Shown here one piece after another: positions 1-12,099 of a DNA stretch of 64,000 bases. The DNA comes from Strongylocentrotus purpuratus (taxonomy: Eukaryota > Echinodermata > Echinoidea > Camarodonta > Strongylocentrotidae): positions 3,097,563 to 3,161,562 of the forward strand of contig NW_022145601.1 of assembly GCF_000002235.5 (NCBI RefSeq), written 5' to 3'. The first letter of the stretch is position 1. Each line of letters opens with the position of its first letter. The translations under genes were made by a program, and so were the position numbers. The notes below the pieces were generated by a model. It ran no database searches. It worked only from the letters and a program-made list of their open reading frames with translations, and was not told where the DNA came from.

Positions 1-19
1 GAGAGAGAGAGAGACAGAC

Positions 20-50
<31 letters not shown>

Positions 51-80
51 AAGAGAGAGACAGAGAGATAGAGACAGAAA
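1..80. repeat. (GA)n microsatellite, cut by the window edge
   Basis: Nearly pure GA dinucleotides with occasional GACA and GATA interruptions. It probably continues to the left of the window. Confidence 0.95.
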
Positions 81-615
81 AAGGAGAAGGGGAAACATTA
101 TAGGGATCATGGTTTCCAATGGACAATTTATAAATGAAGCCAACTGTGAGCCGCCCTCTCTGGTAATATAGGGCATTATGATTGCATCACATTGATGGTG
201 CAATACTTGAGAGTGTGTGATAAATAGTAAAACTATCATGATTTCTGTCGGGGTGAGCCGTGGTGTAGTGGATATCGTTTGAGACTAAGGCAACCGAACT
301 TAAACCCAATACCATGAAAATGGTGGGTTTTCCACAGCACTGAATTCGATACTCATCCTTTTTGCTTTTTAAATTCTTTTTTAAATTTGAAAAGTGTCAA
401 TCAAAAATAATGATGATGAGGTTTCAGAAAGTACTAGAGCACTTTAAGTATATATTCATTTATTTGTTATAAAGAAGTTGGGACAATGACTCGGTCATTA
501 CAAGAATTTCCAGTTAATCAAAGAAGTTTTGTTTCCTACCCCCCCCCCGCCCTCTATTTAGGCAATAGGTTCATTCAATCGCCTTTTTAAACAACACTAT
601 ATACTGTATTTATTG
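81..615. other. No gene seen; left flank of the macrosatellite
   Basis: AT-rich DNA without a convincing ORF. Around 245-300 there is a faint tRNA-like stretch with an A-box-like TGGTGTAGTGG but no clear B box, so an old SINE head is possible but not supported. A C run sits near 541. Similarity to the array begins at about 616, inside the segment just before the LINE-derived part of a unit. Confidence 0.6.
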
Positions 616-965
616 CGGTCGTCAGCGTGGCCTGCGGCCGATAGCGTTAGCCCCAAAGCCATGTCCAATTTTTAAACTACATTCAAGAGTCCATCGGTTG
701 CTGCAAAACTGTGGAGCCAACTACCTACTGCTGTGCAGACGGCCTCATCTGTTGACCAGTTCAAGAAACTACTCAAGTCACATCTTTTCTGCTAGAAATT
801 ACTTTATTACCAGCCTACATATACTTTGCTGATCTCTGAGAAGTGTCTAACTTTTGTTTTTAAGTGGCCCAAACATTGTCGAGCATGTGTGCAGCGCTTT
901 GTAACTGCAAGGAAAAGGCGCTATATCAAATATCTTTTGGATTGGATTGGATTGGATTAAACAAG
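616..965 (+). mobile_element. 5'-truncated LINE 3' end inside every unit (representative copy)
   Basis: Translation of about 690-790 gives a run (AAKLWSQLPTAVQTASSVDQ, then FKKLLKSHLF) typical of the C-terminal end of non-LTR retrotransposon ORF2 (pattern: K-L-W-x-x-L-P ... F-K-x-x-L-K-x-H-L-F). It is followed by a GCGCTTTG ... AAAAGGCGCTATAT segment and a (GATTG)n tail, the usual 3' end of L2/CR1-like LINEs and the SINEs that use them. It is only the last few hundred bases of an element and cannot code for activity. The same fragment follows each landmark at 2996, 5857, 8226, 12100, 14949, 17863 and 20836. The family assignment is inferred. Confidence 0.72.
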
Positions 966-1944
966 TTTTTTACATTTTCAGTTCTACTTTCTTCCTTGTA
1001 TTACTCTGTACACTCCGACCATGCTATCCTTTTCCAGTCTGTAAACAACTTTACAACATGAATTCAATGATGGGCAGGGTTTTACTTCTCATATGAAAGC
1101 GCCCAAACCTCACGAGGTGAAACAAAAGGTCTTTCAAATTCAAGTCTATTCAAGCCCAATATGGGCTAACAACTGGCCTGCATACCCGAGCAGAATCATT
1201 TTATCCTCAACAAAGACACACAGCCTTGGGTAAAGAGGTCCATTTTATTTTTATTTTTATATATTTTATTTTTTCATTGACAGTATACTATTAAATATCA
1301 GGAATATTGGATGCTCTGTTTCAAATACAGTCCAGATTGTCGAGCAATGAATTATCTCCTGCTTCTTGTCCAGAAAACATATCTAACTGGTTTTTAAAAC
1401 GGTATCATTTTACTTTCCATCTCTCAACATTATTTTGAACTGTCTTGAACTTAAGTTGTTTTCCTTCCTTGAAATGACACTACAGCCAGTCTATTCTGTT
1501 CATGTAGGCGTATTAAAAGAGCTTGTCCTCCATGCAGACAAGGAGAAAGAGCCATATTAAGTACCTTTAGGGACAATACATCAAAATAATGCGGTCATTG
1601 TTGCAATGTCAGGAATGCTATTTCTACCTCTTTGGAAATCCTCGCAATAACAAAAGTATCCACTCAATGAAGGGTGTGCCCGTTCTTTTCTTCAATTCAT
1701 CAATTGATGCCATGCTAGAAAGAGCTGAGTAGTTTGTTACGTAAATATTCAAATATAGCCGATGCGAGCTATTAAAAAAAACTGAATCGAATGGCCTGCA
1801 TCTTTAATATGAATAACAATGAGCAGTGCCTAAATACAGCTGCACTGCAATTCTAAGTTAGCTTCAACGAAATGTTACTTTCAATGGCATGTTAGTTTGA
1901 ATGCACCTGTTTCAAAATATAACAATCATTAAATCAGCATCAGA
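966..1944. repeat. Unit spacer (representative copy)
   Basis: About 1 kb of AT-rich sequence between the LINE tail and the sub-repeats, repeated almost unchanged in all eight units. Short ORFs recur in every copy because the DNA recurs; none resembles a known protein. I recognise no element in it. Confidence 0.75.
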
Positions 1945-2471
1945 AAGTGTTAACAACTAAAAGTGAACCAGGTAATCGCAGTAATGCAAAGTGGTCTCGT
2001 GGTTAAGCAACCGCCTAGTAAGTGGAAGGTATCGGGTTCGATCCCCAGCTAGTGTATTTTGTTTTAAAGCCCAAAAGGGCCTATGGTGAGAGGGGGAGCA
2101 GCTGAGTGTAGGAAAAAAAACTGTTAGGGAGCCCCTTTGGGGGGTCTTTTTTTTTAGGGGGGGGGGGGGGTGGGGTCTTTTTTTCCCCCTTTTTTTTCTT
2201 CAAAAGCAGAGTGTTAACAACTAAAAGTGAACCAGGTAATCGCAGTAATGCAAGTGGTCTCGGGTTCGATCCCCAGCTAGTGTATTTTGTTTTAAAGCCC
2301 AAAAGGGCCTATGGTGAGAGGGGGAGCAGCTGAGTGTAGGAAAAAAACTGTTAGGGAGCCCCTTTGGGGGGTCTTTTTTTTTGGGGGGGGGGTCTTTTTT
2401 TTTTTTTTTTTTTTTTCCAAAAGCACAGTGTAAACAACTAAAAGTGAACCAGGTAATCGCAGTAATGCAAA

Positions 2472-2533
2472 GTGGTCTCGTGGATAAGCAACCGCCTAGT
2501 ATGTGGAAGGTATCGGGTTCGATCCCCAGCTAG
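2472..2533 (+). repeat. tRNA-like (SINE-head-like) segment of the sub-repeat, representative
   Basis: An A-box-like TGGTCTCGTGG is followed about 40 bp later by a B box, GGGTTCGATCC. Between them is an anticodon-arm-like stretch; in the GTGGTTAAG variant (for example near 2012) it can fold as CCGC, loop CTAGTAA, GTGG, giving an AGT (Thr-like) anticodon. The T stem is imperfect and there is no acceptor stem, so this is a tRNA-derived repeat, not a tRNA gene. Each ~220-260 bp sub-repeat carries one such segment. A shorter class (for example near 2249-2275) lost ~36 bp between the boxes, joining GTGGTCTCG directly to GGTTCG. Confidence 0.6.
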
Positions 2534-2970
2534 TGTATTTTGTTTTAAAGCCCAAAAGGGCCTATGGTGAGAGGAGGAGCAGCTGAGTGTAGGAAAAAAA
2601 CTGTTAGGGAGCCCCTTTGGGGGGTCTTTTTTTTTGGGGGGGGGGGGGGGGTCTTTTTTTTTTTTTTTTTTTTCCAAAAGCACAGTGTTAACAACTAAAA
2701 GTGAACCAGGTAATCGCAGTAATGCAAAGTGGTCTCGTGGATAAGCAACCGCCTAGTATGTGGAAGGTATCGGGTTCGATCCCAAGCTAGTGTATTTTGT
2801 TTTGAAGCCCAAAAGGGCCTATGGTGAGAGGGGGAGCAGCTGAGTATAGGAAAAAAACTGTTAGGGACCCCCTTGGGGGGGGGGGGTCTTTTTTTTGGGG
2901 GGGGGGGGTGGTCTTTTTTTTTTGGGGGGGGGGTTTTGGGGGGGGGTCTTTTTTTTTCTTCTTTTTTCTG

Positions 2971-2995
2971 GTCGTCAGCTAGCTGGCGGTCGTCA
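2971..2995 (+). repeat. 21-bp minisatellite, single copy
   Basis: One GTCGTCAGCTAGCTGGCG block at the unit 1/2 junction: the unexpanded state of the minisatellite seen in units 5-8. Confidence 0.8.
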
Positions 2996-5805
2996 GCGTG
3001 GCCTGCGGCCGATAGCGTTAGCCCCAAAGCCATGTCCAATTTTTAAACTACATTCAAGAGTCCATCGGTTGCTGCAAAACTGTGGAGCCAACTACCTACT
3101 GCTGTGCAGACGGCCTCATCTGTTGACCAGTTCAAGAAACTACTCAAGTCACATCTTTCTGCTAGAAATTACTTTATTACCAGCCTACATATACTTTGCT
3201 GATCTCTGAGAAGTGTCTAACTTTTGTTTTTAAGTGGCCCAAACATTGTCGAGCATGTGTGCAGCGCTTTGTAACTGCAAGGAAAAGGCGCTATATCAAA
3301 TATCTTTTGGATTGGATTGGATCAGATTAAACAAGTTTTTTACATTTCAGTTCTACTTTCTTCCTTGTATTACTCTGTACACTCCGACCATGCTATCCTT
3401 TTCCAGTCTGTAAACAACTTTACAACATGAATTCAATGATGGGCAGGGTTTTACTTCTCATATGAAAGCGCCCAAACCTCACGAGGTGAAACAAAAGGTC
3501 TTTCCAATTCAAGTCTATTCAAGCCCAATATGGGCTAACAACTGGCCTGCATACCCGAGCAGAATCATTTTATCCTCAACAAAGACACACAGCCTTGGGT
3601 AAAGAGGTCCATTTTATTTTTATTTTTATATATTTTATTTTTTCATTGACAGTATACTATTAAATATCAGGAATATTGGATGCTCTGTTTCAAATACAGT
3701 CCAGATTGTCGAGCAATGAATTATCTCCTGCTTCTTGTCCAAAAAACATATCTAACTGGTTTTTAAAACGGTATCATTTTACTTTCCATCTCTCAACATT
3801 ATTTTGAACTGTCTTGAACTTAAGTTGTTTCCTTCCTTGAAATGACACTACAGCCAGTCTATTCTGTTCATGTAGGCGTATTAAAAGAGCTTGTCCTCCA
3901 TGCAGACAAGGAGAAAGAGCCATATTAAGTACCTTTAGGGACAATACATCAAAATAATGCGGTCATTGTTGCAATGTCAGGAATGCTATTTCTACCTCTT
4001 TGGAAATCCTCGCAATAACAAAAGTATCCACTCAATGAAGGGTGTGCCCGTTCTTTTCTTCAATTCATCAATTGATGCCATGCTAGAAAGAGCTGAGTAG
4101 TTTGTTACGTAAATATTCAAATATAGCCGATGCGAGCTATTAAAAAAAAAACTGAATCGAATGGCCTGCATCTTTAATATGAATAACAATGAGCAGTGCC
4201 TAAATACAGCTGCACTGCAATTCTAAGTTAGCTTCAACGAAATGTTACTTTCAATGGCATGTTAGTTTGAATGCACCTGTTTCAAAATATAACAATCATT
4301 AAATCAGCATCAGAAAGTGTTAACAACTAAAAGCGAACCAGGTAATCGCAGTGAGGCAAAGTGGTCTCGTGGTTAAGCAACCGCCTAGTAAGTGGAAGGT
4401 ATCGGGTTTGATCCCCAGCTAGTGTATTTTGTTTTAAAGCCCAAAAGGGCCTATGGTGAGAGGGGGAGCAGCTGAGTGTAGGAAAAAAAACTGTTAGGGA
4501 GCCCCTTTGGGGGGTCTTTTTTTTAGGGGGGGGGGTGGGGTCTTTTTTTTCCCTTTTTTTTCTTCAAAAGCAGAGTGTTAACAACTAAAAGTGAACCAGG
4601 TAATCGCAGTAATGCAAGTGGTCTCGGGTTCGATCCCCAGCTAGTGTATTTTGTTTTAAAGCCCAAAAGGGCCTATGGTGAGAGGGGGAGCAGCTGAGTG
4701 TAGGTAGGAAAAAAAACTGTTAGGGAGCCCCTTTGGGGGGTCTTTTTTTTGGGGGGGGGGGTCTTTTTTTTTTTCTTTTTTTTCTTTTCCAAAAGCACAG
4801 TGTAAACAACTAAAAGTGAACCAGGTAATCGCAGTAATGCAAAGTGGTCTCGTGGATAAGCAACCGCCTAGTATGTGGAAGGTATCGGGTTCGATCCCCA
4901 GCTAGTGTATTTTGTTTTAAAGCCCAAAAGGGCCTATGGTGAGAGGGGGAGCAGCTGAGTGTAGGAAAAAAAACTGTTAGGGAGCCCCTTTGGGGGGTCT
5001 TTTTTTTAGGGGGGGGGGGGGGGTTGGGGTCTTTTTTTCCCTTTTTTTTCTTCAAAAGCAGAGTGTTAACAACTAAAAGTGAACCAGGTAATCGCAGTAA
5101 TGCAAGTGGTCTCGGGTTCGATCCCCAGCTAGTGTATTTTGTTTTTAAAGCCCAAAAGGGCCTATGGTGAGAGGGGGAGCAGCTGAGTGTAGGAAAAAAA
5201 CTGTTAGGGAGCCCCTTTGGGGGGTCTTTTTTGGGGGGGGGGGGTCTTTTTTTTTTTTTTTTTTTTTTTTTCCAAAAGCACAGTGTAAACAACTAAAAGT
5301 GAACCAGGTAATCGCAGTAATGCAAAGTGGTCTCGTGGATAAGCAACCGCCTAGTATGTGGAAGGTATCGGGTTCGATCCCCAGCTAGTGTTTTGTTTTA
5401 AAGCCCAAAAGGGCCTATGGTGAGAGGAGGAGCAGCTGAGTGTAGGAAAAAAAACTGTTAGGGAGCCCCTTTGGGGGGTCTTTTTTTGGGGGGGGGGGTC
5501 TTTTTTTTTTTTTTTTTTTTCCAAAAGCACAGTGTTAACAACTAAAAGTGAACCAGGTAATCGCAGTAATGCAAAGTGGTCTCGTGGATAAGCAACCGCC
5601 TAGTATGTGGAAGGTATCGGGTTCGATCCCAAGCTAGTGTATTTTGTTTTAAAGCCCAAAAGGGCCTATGGTGAGAGGGGGAGCAGCTGAGTATAGGAAA
5701 AAAACTGTTAGGGACCCCCTTGGGGGGGGGGGGGTCTTTTTTTTTTTGGGGGGGGGGGGGTGGTCTTTTTTTTGGGGGGGGGGTTTTTTTTTCTTCTTTT
5801 TTCTG
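2971..5805 (+). repeat. Macrosatellite unit 2
   Basis: One minisatellite copy, LINE fragment, spacer, then six tRNA-like sub-repeats from 4313. B-box positions are near 4410, 4627 (short), 4889, 5116 (short), 5372 and 5624. The last copy carries the marker GATCCCAAGC and ends in G/T tracts. Confidence 0.92.
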
Positions 5806-5856
5806 GTCGTCAGCTAGCTGGCTGTCGTCAGCTAGCTGGCGGTCGTCAGCTAGCTA
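5806..5856 (+). repeat. Minisatellite, three variant copies
   Basis: Three 18-bp-type copies rather than the 21-bp form, with variants GGCTGTCGTC and GCTAGCTAGCG. The TG step that makes the 21-mer is absent, so this may be the ancestral period. Confidence 0.8.
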
Positions 5857-8200
5857 GCGTGGCCTGCGGCCGATAGCGTTAGCCCCAAAGCCATGTCCAA
5901 TTTTTAAACTACATTCAAGAGTCCATCGGTTGCTGCAAAACTGTGGAGCCAACTACCTACTGCTGTGCAGACGGCCTCATCTGTTGTCCAGTTCAAGAAA
6001 CTACTCAAGTCACATCTTTTCTGCTAGAAATTACTTTATTACCAGCCTACATATACTTTGCTGATCTCTGAGAAGTGTCTAACTTTTGTTTTTAAGTGGC
6101 CCAAACATTGTCGAGCATGTGTGCAGCGCTTTGTAACTGCAAGGAAAAGGCGCTATATCAAATATCTTTTGGATTGGATTGGATCAGATTAAACAAGTTT
6201 TTTACATTTTCAGTTCTACTTTCTTCCTTGTATTACTCTGTACACTCCGACCATGCTATCCTTTTCCAGTCTGTAAACAACTTTACAACATGAATTCAAT
6301 GATGGGCAGGGTTTTACTTCTCATATGAAAGCGCCCAAACTCACGAGGTGAAACAAAAGGTCTTTCAAATTCAAGTCTATTCAAGCCCAATATGGGCTAA
6401 CAACTGGCCTGCATACCCGAGCAGAATCATTTTATCCTCAACAAAGACACACAGCCTTGGGTAAAGAGGTCCATTTTATTTTTATTTTTATATATTTTAT
6501 TTTTTCATTGACAGTATACTATTAAATATCAGGAATATTGGATGCTCTGTTTCAAATACAGTCCAGATTGTCGAGCAATGAATTATCTCCTGCTTCTTGT
6601 CCAAAAAACATATCTAACTGGTTTTTAAAACGGTATCATTTTACTTTCCATCTCTCAACATTATTTTGAACTGTCTGAACTTAAGTTGTTTTCCTTCCTT
6701 GAAATGACACTACAGCCAGTCTATTCTGTTCATGTAGGCGTATTAAAAGAGCTTGTCCTCCATGCAGACAAGGAGAAAGAGCCATATTAAGTACCTTTAG
6801 GGACAATACATCAAAATAATGCGGTCATTGTTGCAATGTCAGGAATGCTATTTCTACCTCTTTGGAAATCCTCGCAATAACAAAAGTATCCACTCAATGA
6901 AGGGTGTGCCCGTTCTTTTCTTCAATTCATCAATTGATGCCATGCTAGAAAGAGCTGAGTAGTTTGTTACGTAAATATTCAAATATAGCCGATGCGAGCT
7001 ATTAAAAAAAAACTGAATCGAATGGCCTGCATCTTTAATATGAATAACAATGAGCAGTGCCTAAATACAGCTGCACTGCAATTCTAAGTTAGCTTCAACG
7101 AAATGTTACTTTCAATGGCATGTTAGTTTGAATGCACCTGTTTCAAAATATAACAATCATTAAATCAGCATCAGAAAGTGTTAACAACTAAAAGCGAACC
7201 AGGTAATCGCAGTGAGGCAAAGTGGTCTCGTGGTTAAGCAACCGCCTAGTAAGTGGAAGGTATCGGGTTCGATCCCCAGCTAGTGTATTTTGTTTTAAAG
7301 CCCAAAAGGGCCTATGGTGAGAGGGGGAGCAGCTGAGTGTAGGAAAAAAAAAACTGTTAGGGAGCCCCTTTGGGGGGTCTTTTTTTTTAGGGGGGGGGGG
7401 GTGGGGTCTTTTTTTCCCCTTTTTTTTCTTCAAAAGCAGAGTGTTAACAACTAAAAGTGAACCAGGTAATCGCAGTAATGCAAGTGGTCTCGGGTTCGAT
7501 CCCCAGCTAGTGTATTTGTTTTAAAGCCCAAAAGGGCCTATGGTGAGAGGGGGAGCAGCTGAGTGTAGGAAAAAAACTGTTAGGGAGCCCTTTGGGGGGT
7601 CTTTTTTTTGGGGGGGGGGGGGTCTTTTTTTTTTTTTTCTTTTTTTTCCAAAAGCACAGTGTAAACAACTAAAAGTGAACCAGGTAATCGCAGTAATGCA
7701 AAGTGGTCTCGTGGATAAGCAACCGCCTAGTATGTGGAAGGTATCGGGTTCGATCCCCAGCTAGTGTATTTTGTTTTAAAGCCCAAAAGGGCCTATGGTG
7801 AGAGGAGGAGCAGCTGAGTGTAGGAAAAAAACTGTTAGGGAGCCCCTTTGGGGGGTCTTTTTTTTTGGGGGGGGGGGTCTTTTTTTTTTTTTTTTTTCCA
7901 AAAGCACAGTGTTAACAACTAAAAGTGAACCAGGTAATCGCAGTAATGCAAAGTGGTCTCGTGGATAAGCAACCGCCTAGTATGTGGAAGGTATCGGGTT
8001 CGATCCCAAGCTAGTGTATTTTGTTTTAAAGCCCAAAAGGGCCCATGGTGAGAGGGGGAGCAGCTGAGTATAGGAAAAAAACTGTTAGGGACCCCCTTGG
8101 GGGGGGGGGGTCTTTTTTTTTGGGGGGGGGGGGTGGTCTTTTTTTTGGGGGGGGGGGGTCTTTTTTTTGGGGGGGGGTCTTTTTTTTCTTCTTTTTTCTG
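5806..8200 (+). repeat. Macrosatellite unit 3
   Basis: Three short minisatellite copies, then LINE fragment, spacer and four sub-repeats from about 7176 (B boxes near 7266, 7494 short, 7750 and 8002). Its total length is close to that of unit 1. Confidence 0.92.
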
Positions 8201-8225
8201 GTCGTCAGCTAGCTGGCGGTCGTCA
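8201..8225 (+). repeat. 21-bp minisatellite, single copy
   Basis: A single unexpanded copy at the unit 3/4 junction. Confidence 0.8.
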
Positions 8226-11200
8226 GCGTGGCCTGCGGCCGATAGCGTTAGCCCCAAAGCCATGTCCAATTTTTAAACTACATTCAAGAGTCCATCGGTT
8301 GCTGCAAAACTGTGGAGCCAACTACCTACTGCTGTGCAGACGGCCTCATCTGTTGACCAGTTCAAGAAACTACTCAAGTCACATCTTTTCTGCTAGAAAT
8401 TACTTTATTACCAGCCTACATATACTTTGCTGATCTCTGAGAAGTGTCTAACTTTTGTTTTTAAGTGGCCCAAACATTGTCGAGCATGTGTGCAGCGCTT
8501 TGTAACTGCAAGGAAAAGGCGCTATATCAAATATCTTTTGGATTGGATTGGATCAGATTAAACAAGTTTTTTACATTTTCAGTTCTACTTTCTTCCTTGT
8601 ATTACTCTGTACACTCCGACCATGCTATCCTTTTCCAGTCTGTAAACAACTTTACAACATGAATTCAATGATGGGCAGGGTTTTACTTCTCATATGAAAG
8701 CGCCCAAACCTCACGAGGTGAAACAAAAGGTCTTTCAAATTCAAGTCTATTCAAGCCCAATATGGGCTAACAACTGGCCTGCATACCGAGCAGAATCATT
8801 TTATCCTCAACAAAGACACACAGCCTTGGGTAAAGAGGTCCATTTTATTTTTATTTTTTATATTTTATTTTTTCATTGACAGTATACTATTAAATATCAG
8901 GAATATTGGATGCTCTGTTTCAAATACAGTCCAGATTGTCGAGCAATGAATTATCTCCTGCTTCTTGTCCAAAAAACATATCTAACTGGTTTTTAAAACG
9001 GTATCATTTTACTTTCCATCTCTCAACATTATTTTGAACTGTCTTGAACTTAAGTTGTTTTCCTTCCTTGAAATGACACTACAGCCAGTCTATTCTGTTC
9101 ATGTAGGCGTATTAAAAGAGCTTGTCCTCCATGCAGACAAGGAGAAAGAGCCATATTAAGTACCTTAGGGACAATACATCAAAATAATGCGGTCATTGTT
9201 GCAATGTCAGGAATGCTATTTCTACCTCTTTGGAAATCCTCGCAATAACAAAAGTATCCACTCAATGAAGGGTGTGCCCGTTCTTTTCTTCAATTCATCA
9301 ATTGATGCCATGCTAGAAAGAGCTGAGTAGTTTGTTACGTAAATATTCAAATATAGCCGATGCGAGCTATTAAAAAAAAACTGAATCGAATGGCCTGCAT
9401 CTTTAATATGAATAACAATGAGCAGTGCCTAAATACAGCTGCACTGCAATTCTAAGTTAGCTTCAACGAAATGTTACTTTCAATGGCATGTTAGTTTGAA
9501 TGCACCTGTTTCAAAATATAAACAATCATTAAATCAGCATCAGAAAGTGTTAACAACTAAAAGCGAACCAGGTAATCGCAGTGAGGCAAAGTGGTCTCGT
9601 GGTTAAGCAACCGCCTAGTAAGTGGAAGGTATCGGGTTCGATCCCCAGCTAGTGTATTTTGTTTTAAAGCCCAAAAGGGCCTATGGTGAGAGGGGGAGCA
9701 GCTGAGTGTAGGAAAAAAAACTGTTAGGGAGCCCTTTGGGGGGTCTTTTTTTTAGGGGGGGGGGGGTGGGGTCTTTTTTTCCCTTTTTTTTCTTCAAAAG
9801 CAGAGTGTTAACAAACTAAAAGTGAACCAGGTAATCGCAGTAATGCAAGTGGTCTCGGGTTCGATCCCCAGCTAGTGTATTTTGTTTTAAAGCCCAAAAG
9901 GGCCTATGGTGAGAGGGGGAGCAGCTGAGTGTAGGAAAAAAAACTGTTAGGGAGCCCCTTTGGGGGGTCTTTTTTTGGGGGGGGGTCTTTTTTTTTTTTT
10001 TTTTTTTTTTCCAAAAGCACAGTGTAAACAACTAAAAGTGAACCAGGTAATCGCAGTAATGCAAAGTGGTCTCGTGGATAAGCAACCGCCTAGTATGTGG
10101 AAGGTATCGGGTTCGATCCCCAGCTAGTCTATTTGTTTTAAAGCCCAAAAGGGCCTATGGTGAGAGGGGGAGCAGCTGAGTGTAGGAAAAAAAAAACTGT
10201 TAGGGAGCCCCTTTGGGGGGTCTTTTTTTAGGGGGGGGGGGGTGGGGTCTTTTTTTCCCTTTTTTTTCTTCAAAAGCAGAGTGTTAACAACTAAAAGTGA
10301 ACCAGGTAATCGCAGTAATGCAAGTGGTCTCGGGTTCGATCCCCAGCTAGTGTATTTTGTTTTAAAGCCCAAAAGGGCCTATGGTGAGAGGGGGAGCAGC
10401 TGAGTGTAGGAAAAAAAACTGTTAGGGAGCCCCTTTGGGGGGTCTTTTTTTTGGAGGGGGGGTGGTCTTTTTTTTTTTTTTTTTTTTTTCCAAAAGCACA
10501 GTGTAAACAACTAAAAGTGAACCAGGTAATCGCAGTCAGTAATGCAAAGTGGTCTCGTGGATAAGCAACCGCCTAGTATGTGGAAGGTATCGGGTTCGAT
10601 CCCCAGCTAGTGTATTTTGTTTTAAAGCCCAAAAGGGCCTATGGTGAGAGGGGGAGCAGCTGAGTGTAGGAAAAAAAACTGTTAGGGAGCCCCTTTGGGG
10701 GGTCTTTTTTTTTAGGGGGGGGGGGGGGGTGGGGTCTTTTTTTCCCCTTTTTTTCTTCAAAAGCAGAGTGTTAACAACTAAAAGTGAACCAGGTAATCGC
10801 AGTAATGCAAGTGGTCTCGGGTTCGATCCCCAGCTAGTGTATTTGTTTTAAAGCCCAAAAGGGCCTATGGTGAGAGGGGGGAGCAGCTGAGTGTAGGAAA
10901 AAAAACTGTTAGGGAGCCCTTTGGGGGGTCTTTTTTTGGGGGGGGGGGTCTTTTTTTTTTTTTTTTTTTTTTCCAAAAGCACAGTGTAAACAACTAAAAG
11001 TGAACCAGGTAATCGCAGTAATGCAAAGTGGTCTCGTGGATAAGCAACCGCCTAGTATGTGGAAGGTATCGGGTTCGATCCCCAGCTAGTGTATTTTGTT
11101 TTAAAGCCCAAAAGGGCCTATGGTGAGAGGGGGAGCAGCTGAGTGTAGGAAAAAAAAACTGTTAGGGAGCCCTTTGGGGGTCTTTTTTTTTGGGGGGGGG

Positions 11201-11759
11201 GTCTCTTTTTTTTTTTTTTTTTTTTCCAAAAGCACAGTGTAAACAACTAAAAGTGAACCAGGTAATCGCAGTAATGCAAAGTGGTCTCGTGGATAAGCAA
11301 CCGCCTAGTATGTGGAAGGTATCGGGTTCGATCCCAGCTAGTGTATTTTGTTTTAAAGCCCAAAAGGGCCTATGGTGAGAGGAGGAGCAGCTGAGTGTAG
11401 GAAAAAAACTGTTAGGGAGCCCTTTGGGGGGTCTTTTTTTGGGGGGGGGGGGGGGTCTTTTTTTTTTTTTTTTTTTTCCAAAAGCACAGTGTTAACAACT
11501 AAAAGTGAACCAGGTAATCGCAGTAATGCAAAGTGGTCTCGTGGATAAGCAACCGCCTAGTATGTGGAAGGTATCGGGTTCGATCCCAAGCTAGTGTATT
11601 TTGTTTTAAAGCCCAAAAGGGCCTATGGTGAGAGGGGGAGCAGCTGAGTATAGGAAAAAACTGTTAGGGACCCCCTGGGGGGGGGGGGGGTCTTTTTTTT
11701 TGGGGGGGGGGTGGTCTTTTTTTTTTGGGGGGGGGGTCTTTTTTTTCTTCTTTTTTCTG
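8201..11759 (+). repeat. Macrosatellite unit 4 (longest)
   Basis: One minisatellite copy, LINE fragment, spacer, then nine tRNA-like sub-repeats from 9545 (B boxes near 9637, 9858 short, 10114, 10336 short, 10595, 10823 short, 11075, 11328, 11578). Long and short sub-repeats alternate, showing that a two-copy block was duplicated inside the unit. Confidence 0.92.
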
Positions 11760-12099
11760 GTCTTCAGCTAGCTGGCGGTCGTCGTCAGCTAGCTGGCGGT
11801 GGTCGTCAGCTAGCTGGCGGTGGTCGTCAGCTAGCTGGCGGTGGTCGTCAGCTAGCTGGCGGTGGTCGTCAGCTAGCTGGCGGTGGTCGTCAGCTAGCTG
11901 GCGGTGGTCGTCAGCTAGCTGGCGGTGGTCGTCAGCTAGCTGGCGGTGGTCGTCAGCTAGCTGGCGGTGGTCGTCAGCTAGCTGGCGGTGGTCGTCAGCT
12001 AGCTGGCGGTGGTCGTCAGCTAGCTGGCGGTGGTCGTCAGCTAGCTGGCGGTGGTCGTCAGCTAGCTGGCGGTGGTCGTCAGCTAGCTGGCGGTCGTCA
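11760..12099 (+). repeat. 21-bp minisatellite, 16 copies
   Basis: Sixteen copies of GGTGGTCGTCAGCTAGCTGGC, each with an AGCTAGCT palindrome. Because 21 is a multiple of three and the unit has no stop in several frames, long repetitive ORFs appear on both strands; these are not genes. The first copy differs (TCTTCAGC) and the second has the GTCGTCGTC variant. Confidence 0.95.

Larger units (their letters stand above)
616..2970 (+). repeat. Macrosatellite unit 1 (left-truncated)
   Basis: This unit lacks the 21-bp minisatellite and starts at the LINE-derived part. Its LINE tail has one more GATTG step than other units, which read GGATCAGATT there. Four tRNA-like sub-repeats follow (1945-2970), with B-box positions near 2036, 2264 (shortened form), 2517 and 2776. 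Confidence 0.9.
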
